Assembly (NCBI GenBank): GCA_022564385.1 | Contig: JADFLN010000035.1 | Span: 1 to 13,495, forward strand | Source: Nitrososphaerota archaeon | GTDB taxonomy: Archaea; Thermoproteota; Nitrososphaeria; Nitrososphaerales; Nitrosopumilaceae | Direction of reading: 5' to 3' | DNA length: 13,495 nt | Part shown: positions 5,966 through 12,094 of the stretch, in pieces | Numbering within the stretch: the first letter of the stretch is position 1 | Layout: each line of letters begins with the position of its first letter | Notes under the pieces: model-generated | Seen by the model: the letters and a program-made list of their open reading frames with translations, nothing else | Databases searched by the model: none | What the model was told of the DNA's origin: nothing | Program-made: the position numbers and the translations under genes

Positions 5966-6261
5966 ATATTGAACAAAAGATTTACAAAAAATTATTAGAG
6001 GTTCCAAAAGGCCAAATCACAACTTATGGCGAATTGGCAAAAGCTGTAGGGTTAAAAAATGGACAGCGAGTTGTAGGAAAAATAATGAACAAAAATCCTT
6101 ACCCTGTGATTATTCCATGTCATAGAGTTGTAATGTCTACTGGAAAAATTGGTGGTTATACATTTGGAGAGAATATCAAAATAAAATTGCTAAATGACGA
6201 AGGTATTCAAATTAAAAATGGTAAAATTATGGATTTAGAAAACAGAGTTTATAGATTCTAG
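5962..6261 (+). CDS. ogt: Small methylated-DNA-protein cysteine methyltransferase
   Basis: Repairs O6-alkylguanine by moving the alkyl group to its own cysteine in a one-time reaction. The 99-residue protein is just the C-terminal MGMT/Ogt domain. The opening helix and helix-turn-helix contain PKGQITTYGELAKAVG with Tyr22. The Arg-finger region is QRVVGKIMNKNP (Arg36). The active-site motif IPCHRVV has the acceptor Cys53, and GGYTFG follows. The retained Cys separates it from alkyltransferase-like proteins, which usually carry Trp there. The N-terminal RNase H-like domain of full-length enzymes (about 160-200 residues) is missing. The start is TTG 5962, which overlaps the dtdA stop as TTGA and has a Shine-Dalgarno. 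Its TAG shares the palindrome CTAG with the convergent L19e stop. Confidence 0.88.
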   Translation: MNIEQKIYKKLLEVPKGQITTYGELAKAVGLKNGQRVVGKIMNKNPYPVIIPCHRVVMSTGKIGGYTFGENIKIKLLNDEGIQIKNGKIMDLENRVYRF

Positions 6262-6713
6262 TTATTTCTATCTGATTTGATTTCTTCCATCAAAGTTCTA
6301 AGGTGTGCTTTATTTCGAACTGTATTTCCGCCAACCTTCTTGTAGAGTACCCAAAATTCTGGATTAGTCAAATCTTTTCTGTCTTTTGCAATCTTTAGCA
6401 GTCGTCTCAATGAACGAACTTTAGCAACGTATACTTGTTTCTTGCCTACTCGTGCTCCTTTTCTACCTTTTTTTGCACCTTGAGTTGTCCCTCTCTTGTT
6501 TTTTTGAGCTTTCTTTTTGTGTGCTCTTCCTTTAGATGTACCCGTAAATGATTTTATTCTGATTGTATTTGCAGTAATGAGACTACGAATATTTGCTCTT
6601 GTAATTGCATCTGCAATATCATCTAAATGATCAGTGTCAAACTTTATTCTATGAATTCCAACACCCGTAACTCTGGATGCTAATCTTTTCTTAGCTTTCA
6701 GATTTACTACCAC
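6258..6713 (-). CDS. rpl19e: Ribosomal protein L19e (eL19)
   Basis: Large-subunit protein shared by archaea and eukaryotes but absent from bacteria. The 151 residues are the usual archaeal length. Family features are the start VNLKAKKRLASRVTGVG, the basic middle GRAHKKKAQKNKRGTTQG, and the C-terminal helix VAKVRSLRRLLKIAK followed by FWVLYKKVGGNTVRNKAHL. The start is a GTG at 6713; no ATG exists near the conserved N-terminus. It overlaps the end of rpl32e by 23 nt in another frame, so its translation is probably coupled to that gene. In many archaea eL32 and eL19 sit inside the long L6-L18-S5 ribosomal operon. Here the pair stands alone. Confidence 0.94.
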   Translation of the reverse strand: MVVNLKAKKRLASRVTGVGIHRIKFDTDHLDDIADAITRANIRSLITANTIRIKSFTGTSKGRAHKKKAQKNKRGTTQGAKKGRKGARVGKKQVYVAKVRSLRRLLKIAKDRKDLTNPEFWVLYKKVGGNTVRNKAHLRTLMEEIKSDRNN

Positions 6714-7101
6714 TTACACTCACTCTTGCATTAAAAATTTTGAATTTACTTACAATTGCTTTTACAACAATTTCTTTCCTCTTTTTAGTACCAACACTAT
6801 GTCCAAGTCTGACACCATCTTTTTTTGGATCTAATTTTTCTAAATCATTTAAATTAAAAACTAAATTATCTGTATATCCTGAAGGATGTAATCCTTTTGC
6901 TTCTTTAGGTCCTCCATATCCAACTTTAACTAGACCTGGACGACCTCTACTCTTTTGTTTTCTTTGGTGGTTATCAATCCCCTTTGGTTTTCTCCAGTTA
7001 GTTTGAAGTCTAACATAACGCCAACTTTCTTGTCTTATAAAATCCGGATTGTTTCCTTTTATTTCCTGTCTTTTTGCAAGTTTATCTTTGTTAATCGACA
7101 T
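6691..7101 (-). CDS. rpl32e: Ribosomal protein L32e (eL32)
   Basis: Archaeal/eukaryotic large-subunit protein of 136 residues. Characteristic segments are FIRQESWRYVRLQTNWRKPK, KSRGRPGLVKVGYGGPKEA, GLHPSGYTDNLVFN and the end region KKRKEIVVKAIVSKFKIFNA. The frame is open upstream to 7260, but I place the start at ATG 7101 (MSINKDKLAKRQ). The conserved protein begins there, and the TATA-like box at 7123-7130 predicts a leaderless transcript from that point. The extra upstream codons would lie before the promoter and be antisense to the pckA leader. It heads the rpl32e-rpl19e unit and diverges from PEP carboxykinase. Confidence 0.94.
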   Translation of the reverse strand: MSINKDKLAKRQEIKGNNPDFIRQESWRYVRLQTNWRKPKGIDNHQRKQKSRGRPGLVKVGYGGPKEAKGLHPSGYTDNLVFNLNDLEKLDPKKDGVRLGHSVGTKKRKEIVVKAIVSKFKIFNARVSVSGSKSES

Positions 7102-7122
7102 CACGGTGATTCTTGAATTTTG

Positions 7123-7130
7123 AAATAAAT
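7123..7130 (-). promoter_or_regulatory. TATA-like box of rpl32e-rpl19e
   Basis: ATTTATTT on the minus strand is centred about 26 nt before the ATG at 7101. It fixes the eL32 start. Confidence 0.5.
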
Positions 7131-7204
7131 ACGTTCCTAGCACAGGAAAAAAATTCTGATAGGAAAGAGATAATAAGGAAATTCTATTCGAATCGAAATA
7201 TCTC

Positions 7205-7255
7205 ATGAACAAACCTGAGATTGACAGAATAATTTTTGGAGGTGTAATCTTCTGA
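7205..7255 (+). CDS. Possible 16-codon leader ORF before pckA
   Basis: An ATG at 7205 opens 16 codons (MNKPEIDRIIFGGVIF) and stops at the TGA at 7253-7255. The ORF contains the pckA Shine-Dalgarno, and its stop overlaps the proposed CTG start as CTGA. A TATA-like stretch (ATAATAAG, 7170-7177) would place transcription start near 7200, so this ATG could be the first codon of the message. It may be a coupling leader peptide or chance; nothing else supports expression. Confidence 0.25.
   Translation: MNKPEIDRIIFGGVIF
7238..7244 (+). promoter_or_regulatory. Strong Shine-Dalgarno for pckA
   Basis: GGAGGTG is a seven-base perfect complement to the archaeal 16S rRNA 3' end. It lies 7 nt before the CTG at 7252. 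No ATG, GTG or TTG is in frame at a suitable distance, so this site decides the start. Confidence 0.7.
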
Positions 7256-8856
7256 CTCAAGTCGTAGGTACTGCTGTAACTGACAAATTCTCATCACAAT
7301 TAACTACATTTGGAATCAACCCATCCAAAGTTTACAGAAATCTAAGCGTAGATGAGATGACACGTCTAGCAGTTGAGAGAAATGAAGGTGTCATAAATTC
7401 AACAGGTTCTCTCTCTGTTAATACTGGAAAATATACTGGCAGGTCTCCTGATGATCGCTTTATTGTATATGACGACAAAACTCGAGATACCATTGATTGG
7501 GGAAAGATCAATCATCAATTTCCAAGTGATAAATTTGAGAAACTTTTTGAAAAAATGAAAAACTTTGTTGAAAATAAGGAACTTTTTATTTTTGATGGTT
7601 TTGTTGGTTCAGACCCCGAAAATCGTTTGCCAATTAGAGTGATTAATGATCGTGTTTGGCAAAATCTATTTGGAAGAAATTTGTTTATTCGACCTACAAA
7701 TGAAGAGTTAGAAAATCATGAACCAGAGTTTACTATATTGTGTATTAATGACTTTGAAGCAGTTCCAAAAATTGATGGAACCCGAACCAATGTCTTCATA
7801 CTAGTTGATTTAACAAGAAAAATTGTTTTGATTGGCGGTACGCAATATGCTGGAGAAATGAAAAAATCAATGTTTAGTGTAATGAACTATCTTTTGCCAG
7901 AACGTGGTATTTTTCCAATGCATTGCTCTGCAAACATTGGAGAAAAAGGTGATACCACATTATTCTTTGGATTATCTGGTACTGGGAAAACTAGTCTTTC
8001 TGCAGATCCTAATAGAAAATTAATTGGTGATGATGAACATGGGTGGTCTGATAATGGCATCTTTAACTTTGAAGGTGGATGCTATGCAAAGTGTATCAAT
8101 CTTAGCCAAGAAGCAGAACCTGAAATCTGGAGTGCAATCAAACCAGGTTCAGTTTTAGAAAATGTAGTGCTTAATGATAACGTGCCAGATTATAATGATA
8201 ATACATTAACAGAAAATACCCGTGTTGCATATCCTTTGGATTACATTCCAGGTGCAGTGTTTCCAAGCATCGGTGGAAATCCTAAGGTGATTGTATTTTT
8301 GACTGCTGATGCATTGGGAGTTTTGCCTCCAGTTTCTAAACTAACAAAAGAAGGAGCAATGTATCACTTTATGTCAGGTTATACCAGTAAAATAGCAGGA
8401 ACTGAAAGAGGAATCAAAGAACCAAAATCCGTATTTTCTGAGTGTTTTGGGGCTCCATTTATGCCTAGACCTGCATCAGTTTATGCAAAACTACTTGGAG
8501 AAAAAATCAATCAACACAACACTGAAGTCTACCTTGTAAACACTGGTTGGTCTGGCGGTCCATATGGAATTGGAAAAAGAATAAAGATTCAATATAGTCG
8601 TGCTATGATTACTGCTGCTCTTTCAGGTGCACTAGACACTGTAAAATATAATCATGATAATTTGTTTAACCTATCTGTTCCATCTGAGGTCGATGGTGTT
8701 CCTTCTGAAATTTTAGATCCAAAAAATACTTGGGATGACAAAGACTCGTATGATATTTCAGCAAAAAAATTAGCTCAGATGTTTGTAGAAAACTTTAAGA
8801 AATTTGAACATGTCTCATCTGAGATAGTTGATGCAGGTCCTAAACTTCCACAATAG
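7252..8856 (+). CDS. pckA: Phosphoenolpyruvate carboxykinase (ATP), CTG start
   Basis: Converts oxaloacetate and ATP to phosphoenolpyruvate, CO2 and ADP, the entry to gluconeogenesis from fixed carbon. From CTG 7252 the protein has 534 residues, the normal length for the ATP-dependent family. Motifs are RNLSVDE near residue 30, TGRSPDDRFIV (62-72), GGTQYAGEMKKS with the metal-ligand Lys204 (195-206), the P-loop GLSGTGKTS (240-248) and GDDEHGW (259-265). The first ATG in frame, 7357, would give only 499 residues and remove the conserved FGINPSKVYRNLSVDE segment. Frame upstream of 7252 offers no ATG, GTG or TTG before a stop at 7222. The CTG has a strong Shine-Dalgarno. The last 17 nt overlap the convergent protease gene. 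Confidence 0.92.
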   Translation: MTQVVGTAVTDKFSSQLTTFGINPSKVYRNLSVDEMTRLAVERNEGVINSTGSLSVNTGKYTGRSPDDRFIVYDDKTRDTIDWGKINHQFPSDKFEKLFEKMKNFVENKELFIFDGFVGSDPENRLPIRVINDRVWQNLFGRNLFIRPTNEELENHEPEFTILCINDFEAVPKIDGTRTNVFILVDLTRKIVLIGGTQYAGEMKKSMFSVMNYLLPERGIFPMHCSANIGEKGDTTLFFGLSGTGKTSLSADPNRKLIGDDEHGWSDNGIFNFEGGCYAKCINLSQEAEPEIWSAIKPGSVLENVVLNDNVPDYNDNTLTENTRVAYPLDYIPGAVFPSIGGNPKVIVFLTADALGVLPPVSKLTKEGAMYHFMSGYTSKIAGTERGIKEPKSVFSECFGAPFMPRPASVYAKLLGEKINQHNTEVYLVNTGWSGGPYGIGKRIKIQYSRAMITAALSGALDTVKYNHDNLFNLSVPSEVDGVPSEILDPKNTWDDKDSYDISAKKLAQMFVENFKKFEHVSSEIVDAGPKLPQ

Positions 8857-10882
8857 ACTGCTTTCTTTTAATCAGTCCAAAAATACCTATAATTATTACA
8901 ATTCCTGCAATTATTCCAATCTGCTTTACTGGAAAGTTAATGATTTCTGATCTGTGGGAATTTTCTGCAAGTGAATTGATATCAATTGTATTGAATGCAT
9001 TTGTAGTGTTTCCATTAACTCTAATTTTGGCATCAATCCAGTATTCTCCATTTTCATAGATTTCTATTGATGCCTTTTTGTTTGGTGTAGCAGTTGTTGT
9101 ATCTGTTTTTCCATCTTTACTATTTGTAACTGAAATTTTTACAAAACTCCATTCTTCTGGATGATAAATATCAAAAACAAGTTTTTGATTTTGCTGATTT
9201 ACAGAAATTGAACCTTGTGTATAATGTAACAGAAATGGAATTACATATCTAGTATTATCATGATTGATAATTATTTTTCCTTCATGATCTCCATAATTTT
9301 CTTCAGTCATGTTCATTTTGATTTTCAAAGTTTTATCTTCAATAATATGTGTGAATTTTATGAATTCTGGTCCTTCAAATTCAACATCAAAATTATCAGA
9401 TCCACCATTAATCAATTTTAACTCAAATTGTTTTTCAGCAATTAGTTGATCTGATGATACATTAACTACAAAATTTGGTGGCATGATGATTAATTTAGCA
9501 CCATAAGCATTTCCAATGTCTAGTCTTCCAGAACCTGCTGCATTTATTGAAAATTCTTTTCCATAGGCATCTGTGACAGGCACAACTGTAGTTAGTAATA
9601 GTGACTTTATTTCATGATGATGCAGTTCCGGGTTTTTTTGAAGTAATAATGCTGCTGCTCCAGAAACATGTGGTGCTGCATAACTTGTTCCGCTAGTAAA
9701 ATTGTATAATCCATTGATTTGTGTGGAATTGATATATGCGCCAGGAGCTACAATGTCTGGTTTTATGTAAAATGCTGATACTGGTCCTCTAGAACTAAAA
9801 TGTGCTACAAAATCTGGGTTGTAAAATAAATGCATGACTGCTTCGTTACCATTTTCTATTGATTCCTTTATTTCAATTCCTTCTTTTCTATCAATTGAGA
9901 CAACCGGAATCTGTGGTTCGTATCCTGGTTCTACTAATTCATGAATCAATTCACCCAAAAAAATTCCAGAAATGTTATTGTAAACAATCATGGCAATTGC
10001 TCCAGCATTAGCAGCATTTTTTTCCTTAATGGAAAAATACAATAATTCTCCTTCAACATCACTTCCTCTCTCAACAATTAATATTGCATCTTTAACATCA
10101 ATTTCTTTCAAGTTCTCAATTTTTCCAAAACCTCCAAAAATTATTTTTCCTATTATTGGCTCATCTAGTTTTGAAGAACCAACCATTGGAATTACGATAT
10201 ATGGCTTTTCATCAATTTCTAATGTTGCAACCAAACTTGAAGTAAGATTGTTGTATGTTGCACCTACTGTAACAGATCCAAAGTTTCTACCTGGGCTACC
10301 AATTGTTTTGAATCCTGGTCCATCATTTCCAGCCGCAGTTACTACAAAAATTCCTTTTTCTAATGCAAGATTTACTGCACGATCAATCTTGGTATTTGTT
10401 TTGTTTACTCCTAAACTAATATTGATAATGTCTGCTCCATCCTCAATTGCTTTCTCAATTGCTCTGATGATTAATTCTGATGAGACTCCTTCTCCATCTT
10501 CTGAAACTTTGTAAGCAAGAATTTTTGCCTTTGGTGCAATTCCAACTATTTGACCATCAGCCGCAATAACTCCTGCAACTTGAGTGCCGTGACCGTTTGT
10601 ATCTAGAGGCGGTTCTCCTTCATGTATGAAATTGTATCCTCCTATTACTTTTCCATCAGGACCCCATCCAAAAAGATCTGGATGATTGAAATCTACTCCT
10701 GTATCAATCACTGCAATTTTAATTCCAGTTCCATCAATTCCATCAATTCTTAGAATCTCTGTTCCAACATATGGAACGCTTCTTTGTAAATATGTCTGAA
10801 TTTCATTTTCAGACAGTGTTGACTGAAACAAAATAAAACTCACTACAAATACTATCATTAAAGAAAAAACTAAGAATTTCAT
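8840..10882 (-). CDS. Membrane-anchored subtilisin-like (S8) serine protease with PA domain
   Basis: Secreted peptidase of 680 residues. Residues 1-24 are a hydrophobic signal sequence. The S8 catalytic domain follows, with Asp60 in VIDTGVD, His98 in NGHGTQVAG, oxyanion Asn186 in AAGNDGP and nucleophile Ser400 in GTSYAAPHVSGAAALL. A PA-type insertion fills about 215-350 (VERGSD, NAGAIAMIVYNN, IPVVSIDRKEG). Residues about 465-645 look like beta-sandwich domains. A C-terminal transmembrane helix (about 655-671) ends in KRKQSIVEV, so the enzyme would face outside, tethered to the membrane. The catalytic domain starts almost straight after the signal peptide, leaving no room for the usual inhibitory propeptide. 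Likely roles are extracellular protein turnover or surface-protein processing; the substrate is unknown. The start ATG 10882 has only a weak T-rich element upstream (near 10909). Confidence 0.93.
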   Translation of the reverse strand: MKFLVFSLMIVFVVSFILFQSTLSENEIQTYLQRSVPYVGTEILRIDGIDGTGIKIAVIDTGVDFNHPDLFGWGPDGKVIGGYNFIHEGEPPLDTNGHGTQVAGVIAADGQIVGIAPKAKILAYKVSEDGEGVSSELIIRAIEKAIEDGADIINISLGVNKTNTKIDRAVNLALEKGIFVVTAAGNDGPGFKTIGSPGRNFGSVTVGATYNNLTSSLVATLEIDEKPYIVIPMVGSSKLDEPIIGKIIFGGFGKIENLKEIDVKDAILIVERGSDVEGELLYFSIKEKNAANAGAIAMIVYNNISGIFLGELIHELVEPGYEPQIPVVSIDRKEGIEIKESIENGNEAVMHLFYNPDFVAHFSSRGPVSAFYIKPDIVAPGAYINSTQINGLYNFTSGTSYAAPHVSGAAALLLQKNPELHHHEIKSLLLTTVVPVTDAYGKEFSINAAGSGRLDIGNAYGAKLIIMPPNFVVNVSSDQLIAEKQFELKLINGGSDNFDVEFEGPEFIKFTHIIEDKTLKIKMNMTEENYGDHEGKIIINHDNTRYVIPFLLHYTQGSISVNQQNQKLVFDIYHPEEWSFVKISVTNSKDGKTDTTTATPNKKASIEIYENGEYWIDAKIRVNGNTTNAFNTIDINSLAENSHRSEIINFPVKQIGIIAGIVIIIGIFGLIKRKQSIVEV

Positions 10883-10915
10883 AAATTTTCTAACTGTTTT
10901 TACAAGTAAAAATGA

Positions 10916-10933
10916 ATTGCTTTCTAAAGCAAT
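10916..10933. promoter_or_regulatory. 18-bp perfect palindrome in the sod/protease intergenic region
   Basis: ATTGCTTT-CT-AAAGCAAT: two perfect 8-bp arms around a 2-bp centre. It lies 28-45 nt before the SOD ATG and overlaps the BRE/TATA position of that promoter, and is 34-51 nt before the protease ATG. This is a typical position for a dimeric repressor operator. The regulator is not identifiable. Confidence 0.5.
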
Positions 10934-10938
10934 AAATT
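10931..10938 (+). promoter_or_regulatory. TATA-like box of sod
   Basis: AATAAATT is centred about 26 nt before ATG 10961, supporting a leaderless SOD mRNA. It excludes the in-frame TTG at 10937, which lies in the box itself. Confidence 0.5.
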
Positions 10939-10960
10939 GAATAAATTTTCAAATGAATCC

Positions 10961-11581
10961 ATGGGAAAATACACACTTCCTGAAATGCCCTATGCTTATG
11001 ATGCATTAGAACCTCACATTGACGCAAAAACAATGGAGATTCATCATACAAAACATCATCAAGCATACACTGACAAACTAAATGCAGCTCTTGAAGGATG
11101 TCCAGCTGAAATTCAAGATAAGGATATCCTTGATATCTTATCTGATATTAAATCAGTACCAGAAGACAAAAGAAGTGCAATTAATTTCAATGGTGGTGGC
11201 TATGATAACCACAGGCTATTTTGGAACAACATGAAAGCAAATGGAGGTGGAGAACCTGGAGGATCAATTGCTGATGCAATTAAAGATTCTTTTGGAAGCT
11301 TCTCTGACTTCAAAGAGAAATTTTCATCTACAACAGCAGTAATTCAAGGCAGTGGTTGGGGATGGTTAGTATACAATCCTTCTTCAGGAAAGGTTGAATA
11401 CAAATCAATGCCAAATCAAACTAGTCCAAGAACTGAAGGATTAGTACCATTGTTAGGTTGTGATGTTTGGGAACATGCATACTATCTCAACTATCAAAAC
11501 AAAAGACCTGTCTATATTGAAGCATGGTGGAATGTAGTTAATTGGGATGAAGTAGAAACCAGATTCTCAAAAGCAAAATAA
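10961..11581 (+). CDS. sod: Superoxide dismutase, Mn-type of the Fe/Mn family
   Basis: Converts superoxide to oxygen and peroxide in the cytoplasm. From ATG 10961 there are 206 residues. Metal ligands are His28 (MEIHHTKHHQAY), His84 (GGGYDNHRLFW), Asp168 and His172 (GCDVWEHAYY). The dimer-interface end EAWWNVVNWDEVETRF is intact. A Gly-Gly pair before His84 and a Gln in PNQTSP (Gln153) sit where Mn-type enzymes have them; Fe-type enzymes place the Gln near the second ligand instead. Mn use is therefore likely, though a cambialistic enzyme is possible. The frame also opens at TTG 10937, but that codon lies in the TATA-like box. An ammonia oxidiser living on oxygen is expected to need this enzyme. 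A palindrome in the promoter suggests control. Confidence 0.95.
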   Translation: MGKYTLPEMPYAYDALEPHIDAKTMEIHHTKHHQAYTDKLNAALEGCPAEIQDKDILDILSDIKSVPEDKRSAINFNGGGYDNHRLFWNNMKANGGGEPGGSIADAIKDSFGSFSDFKEKFSSTTAVIQGSGWGWLVYNPSSGKVEYKSMPNQTSPRTEGLVPLLGCDVWEHAYYLNYQNKRPVYIEAWWNVVNWDEVETRFSKAK

Positions 11582-11595
11582 AATTCTTATCTTTA

Positions 11596-11605
11596 TTTTT
11601 TTTTT
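11596..11605 (+). terminator. T10 terminator after sod
   Basis: Ten consecutive T begin 14 nt after the SOD stop codon, with more T-rich sequence before them. This is the clearest archaeal U-tract terminator in the window. Confidence 0.7.
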
Positions 11606-11631
11606 ACTAATCCTAGTTCTATCTGTGAATG

Positions 11632-11640
11632 AATTTATAA
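11632..11640 (+). promoter_or_regulatory. TATA box of pfdA-ftsY
   Basis: ATTTATAAC is centred 29 nt before the ATG at 11665, again the leaderless spacing. It would drive both pfdA and ftsY. Confidence 0.55.
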
Positions 11641-11664
11641 CCATCTGGGAAAGATCTGTTGTAA

Positions 11665-12090
11665 ATGAGTGAAGAACAGGCACAGCAGTTAATGCAGCAA
11701 ATGCAAATGCTTGAAACATATTTTTCTGATTTATCTCAAAGAGAAGGAACTTTTCTAAATGTTTTAAGAGAGGCAACTGCTGCAATTGAATCCATGAAAT
11801 CTCTTAGCCAAAAGCCTGAATCAGAAACTCTTGTTCCGATTGGAATGGGAACATATGTTCCTACAAAAATTTCATCTACTAGCAAGGTTGTTTTGAGTAT
11901 TGGTGCCGGTGTTGCAGTGGAAAAAGATTTTCCTTCAGCTATAAACTATCTTGAATCACATATTAAAGAAATTGAGGTTGCTTTACAAGATAATGCTGCA
12001 AAAAAACAAGATGCTGCAACCCGATTAGAGCAAGGAAGAGAACAACTCAATCAATTAATGCAAACTGTATCAAAACCAAAATCAGGATAA
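11665..12090 (+). CDS. pfdA: Prefoldin alpha subunit
   Basis: Two alpha and four beta subunits form the jellyfish-shaped prefoldin that holds unfolded proteins for the thermosome. The 141-residue protein has the alpha-subunit layout. An N-terminal coiled-coil helix (about 1-50) begins EEQAQQLMQQMQMLETYF. A central beta-hairpin region (about 55-95) includes LVPIGMGTYVPTKIS and KVVLSIGAGVAVEKDF. A C-terminal coiled-coil helix (about 96-134) includes INYLESHIKEIEVAL and LEQGREQLNQLM. The extra hairpin strands distinguish alpha from beta subunits. It begins at ATG 11665 and is followed after 4 nt by ftsY, the usual archaeal gene pair, which links nascent-chain folding with targeting. Confidence 0.92.
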   Translation: MSEEQAQQLMQQMQMLETYFSDLSQREGTFLNVLREATAAIESMKSLSQKPESETLVPIGMGTYVPTKISSTSKVVLSIGAGVAVEKDFPSAINYLESHIKEIEVALQDNAAKKQDAATRLEQGREQLNQLMQTVSKPKSG

Positions 12091-12094
12091 AAAT

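Noticed and set aside
7102..7260. N-terminal extension of L32e up to 7260
   Set aside because: The extra 53 codons do not resemble eL32, lie upstream of the TATA-like box at 7123-7130, and are antisense to the pckA leader.
9990..10514. Plus-strand ORF of 174 codons opposite the protease
   Set aside because: It is an out-of-frame shadow of the subtilase gene with low-complexity Pro/Ser content and no recognisable motif or promoter.
10937..10960. TTG-started extension of superoxide dismutase
   Set aside because: The TTG lies in the TATA-like element, and the conserved SOD N-terminus begins at ATG 10961.
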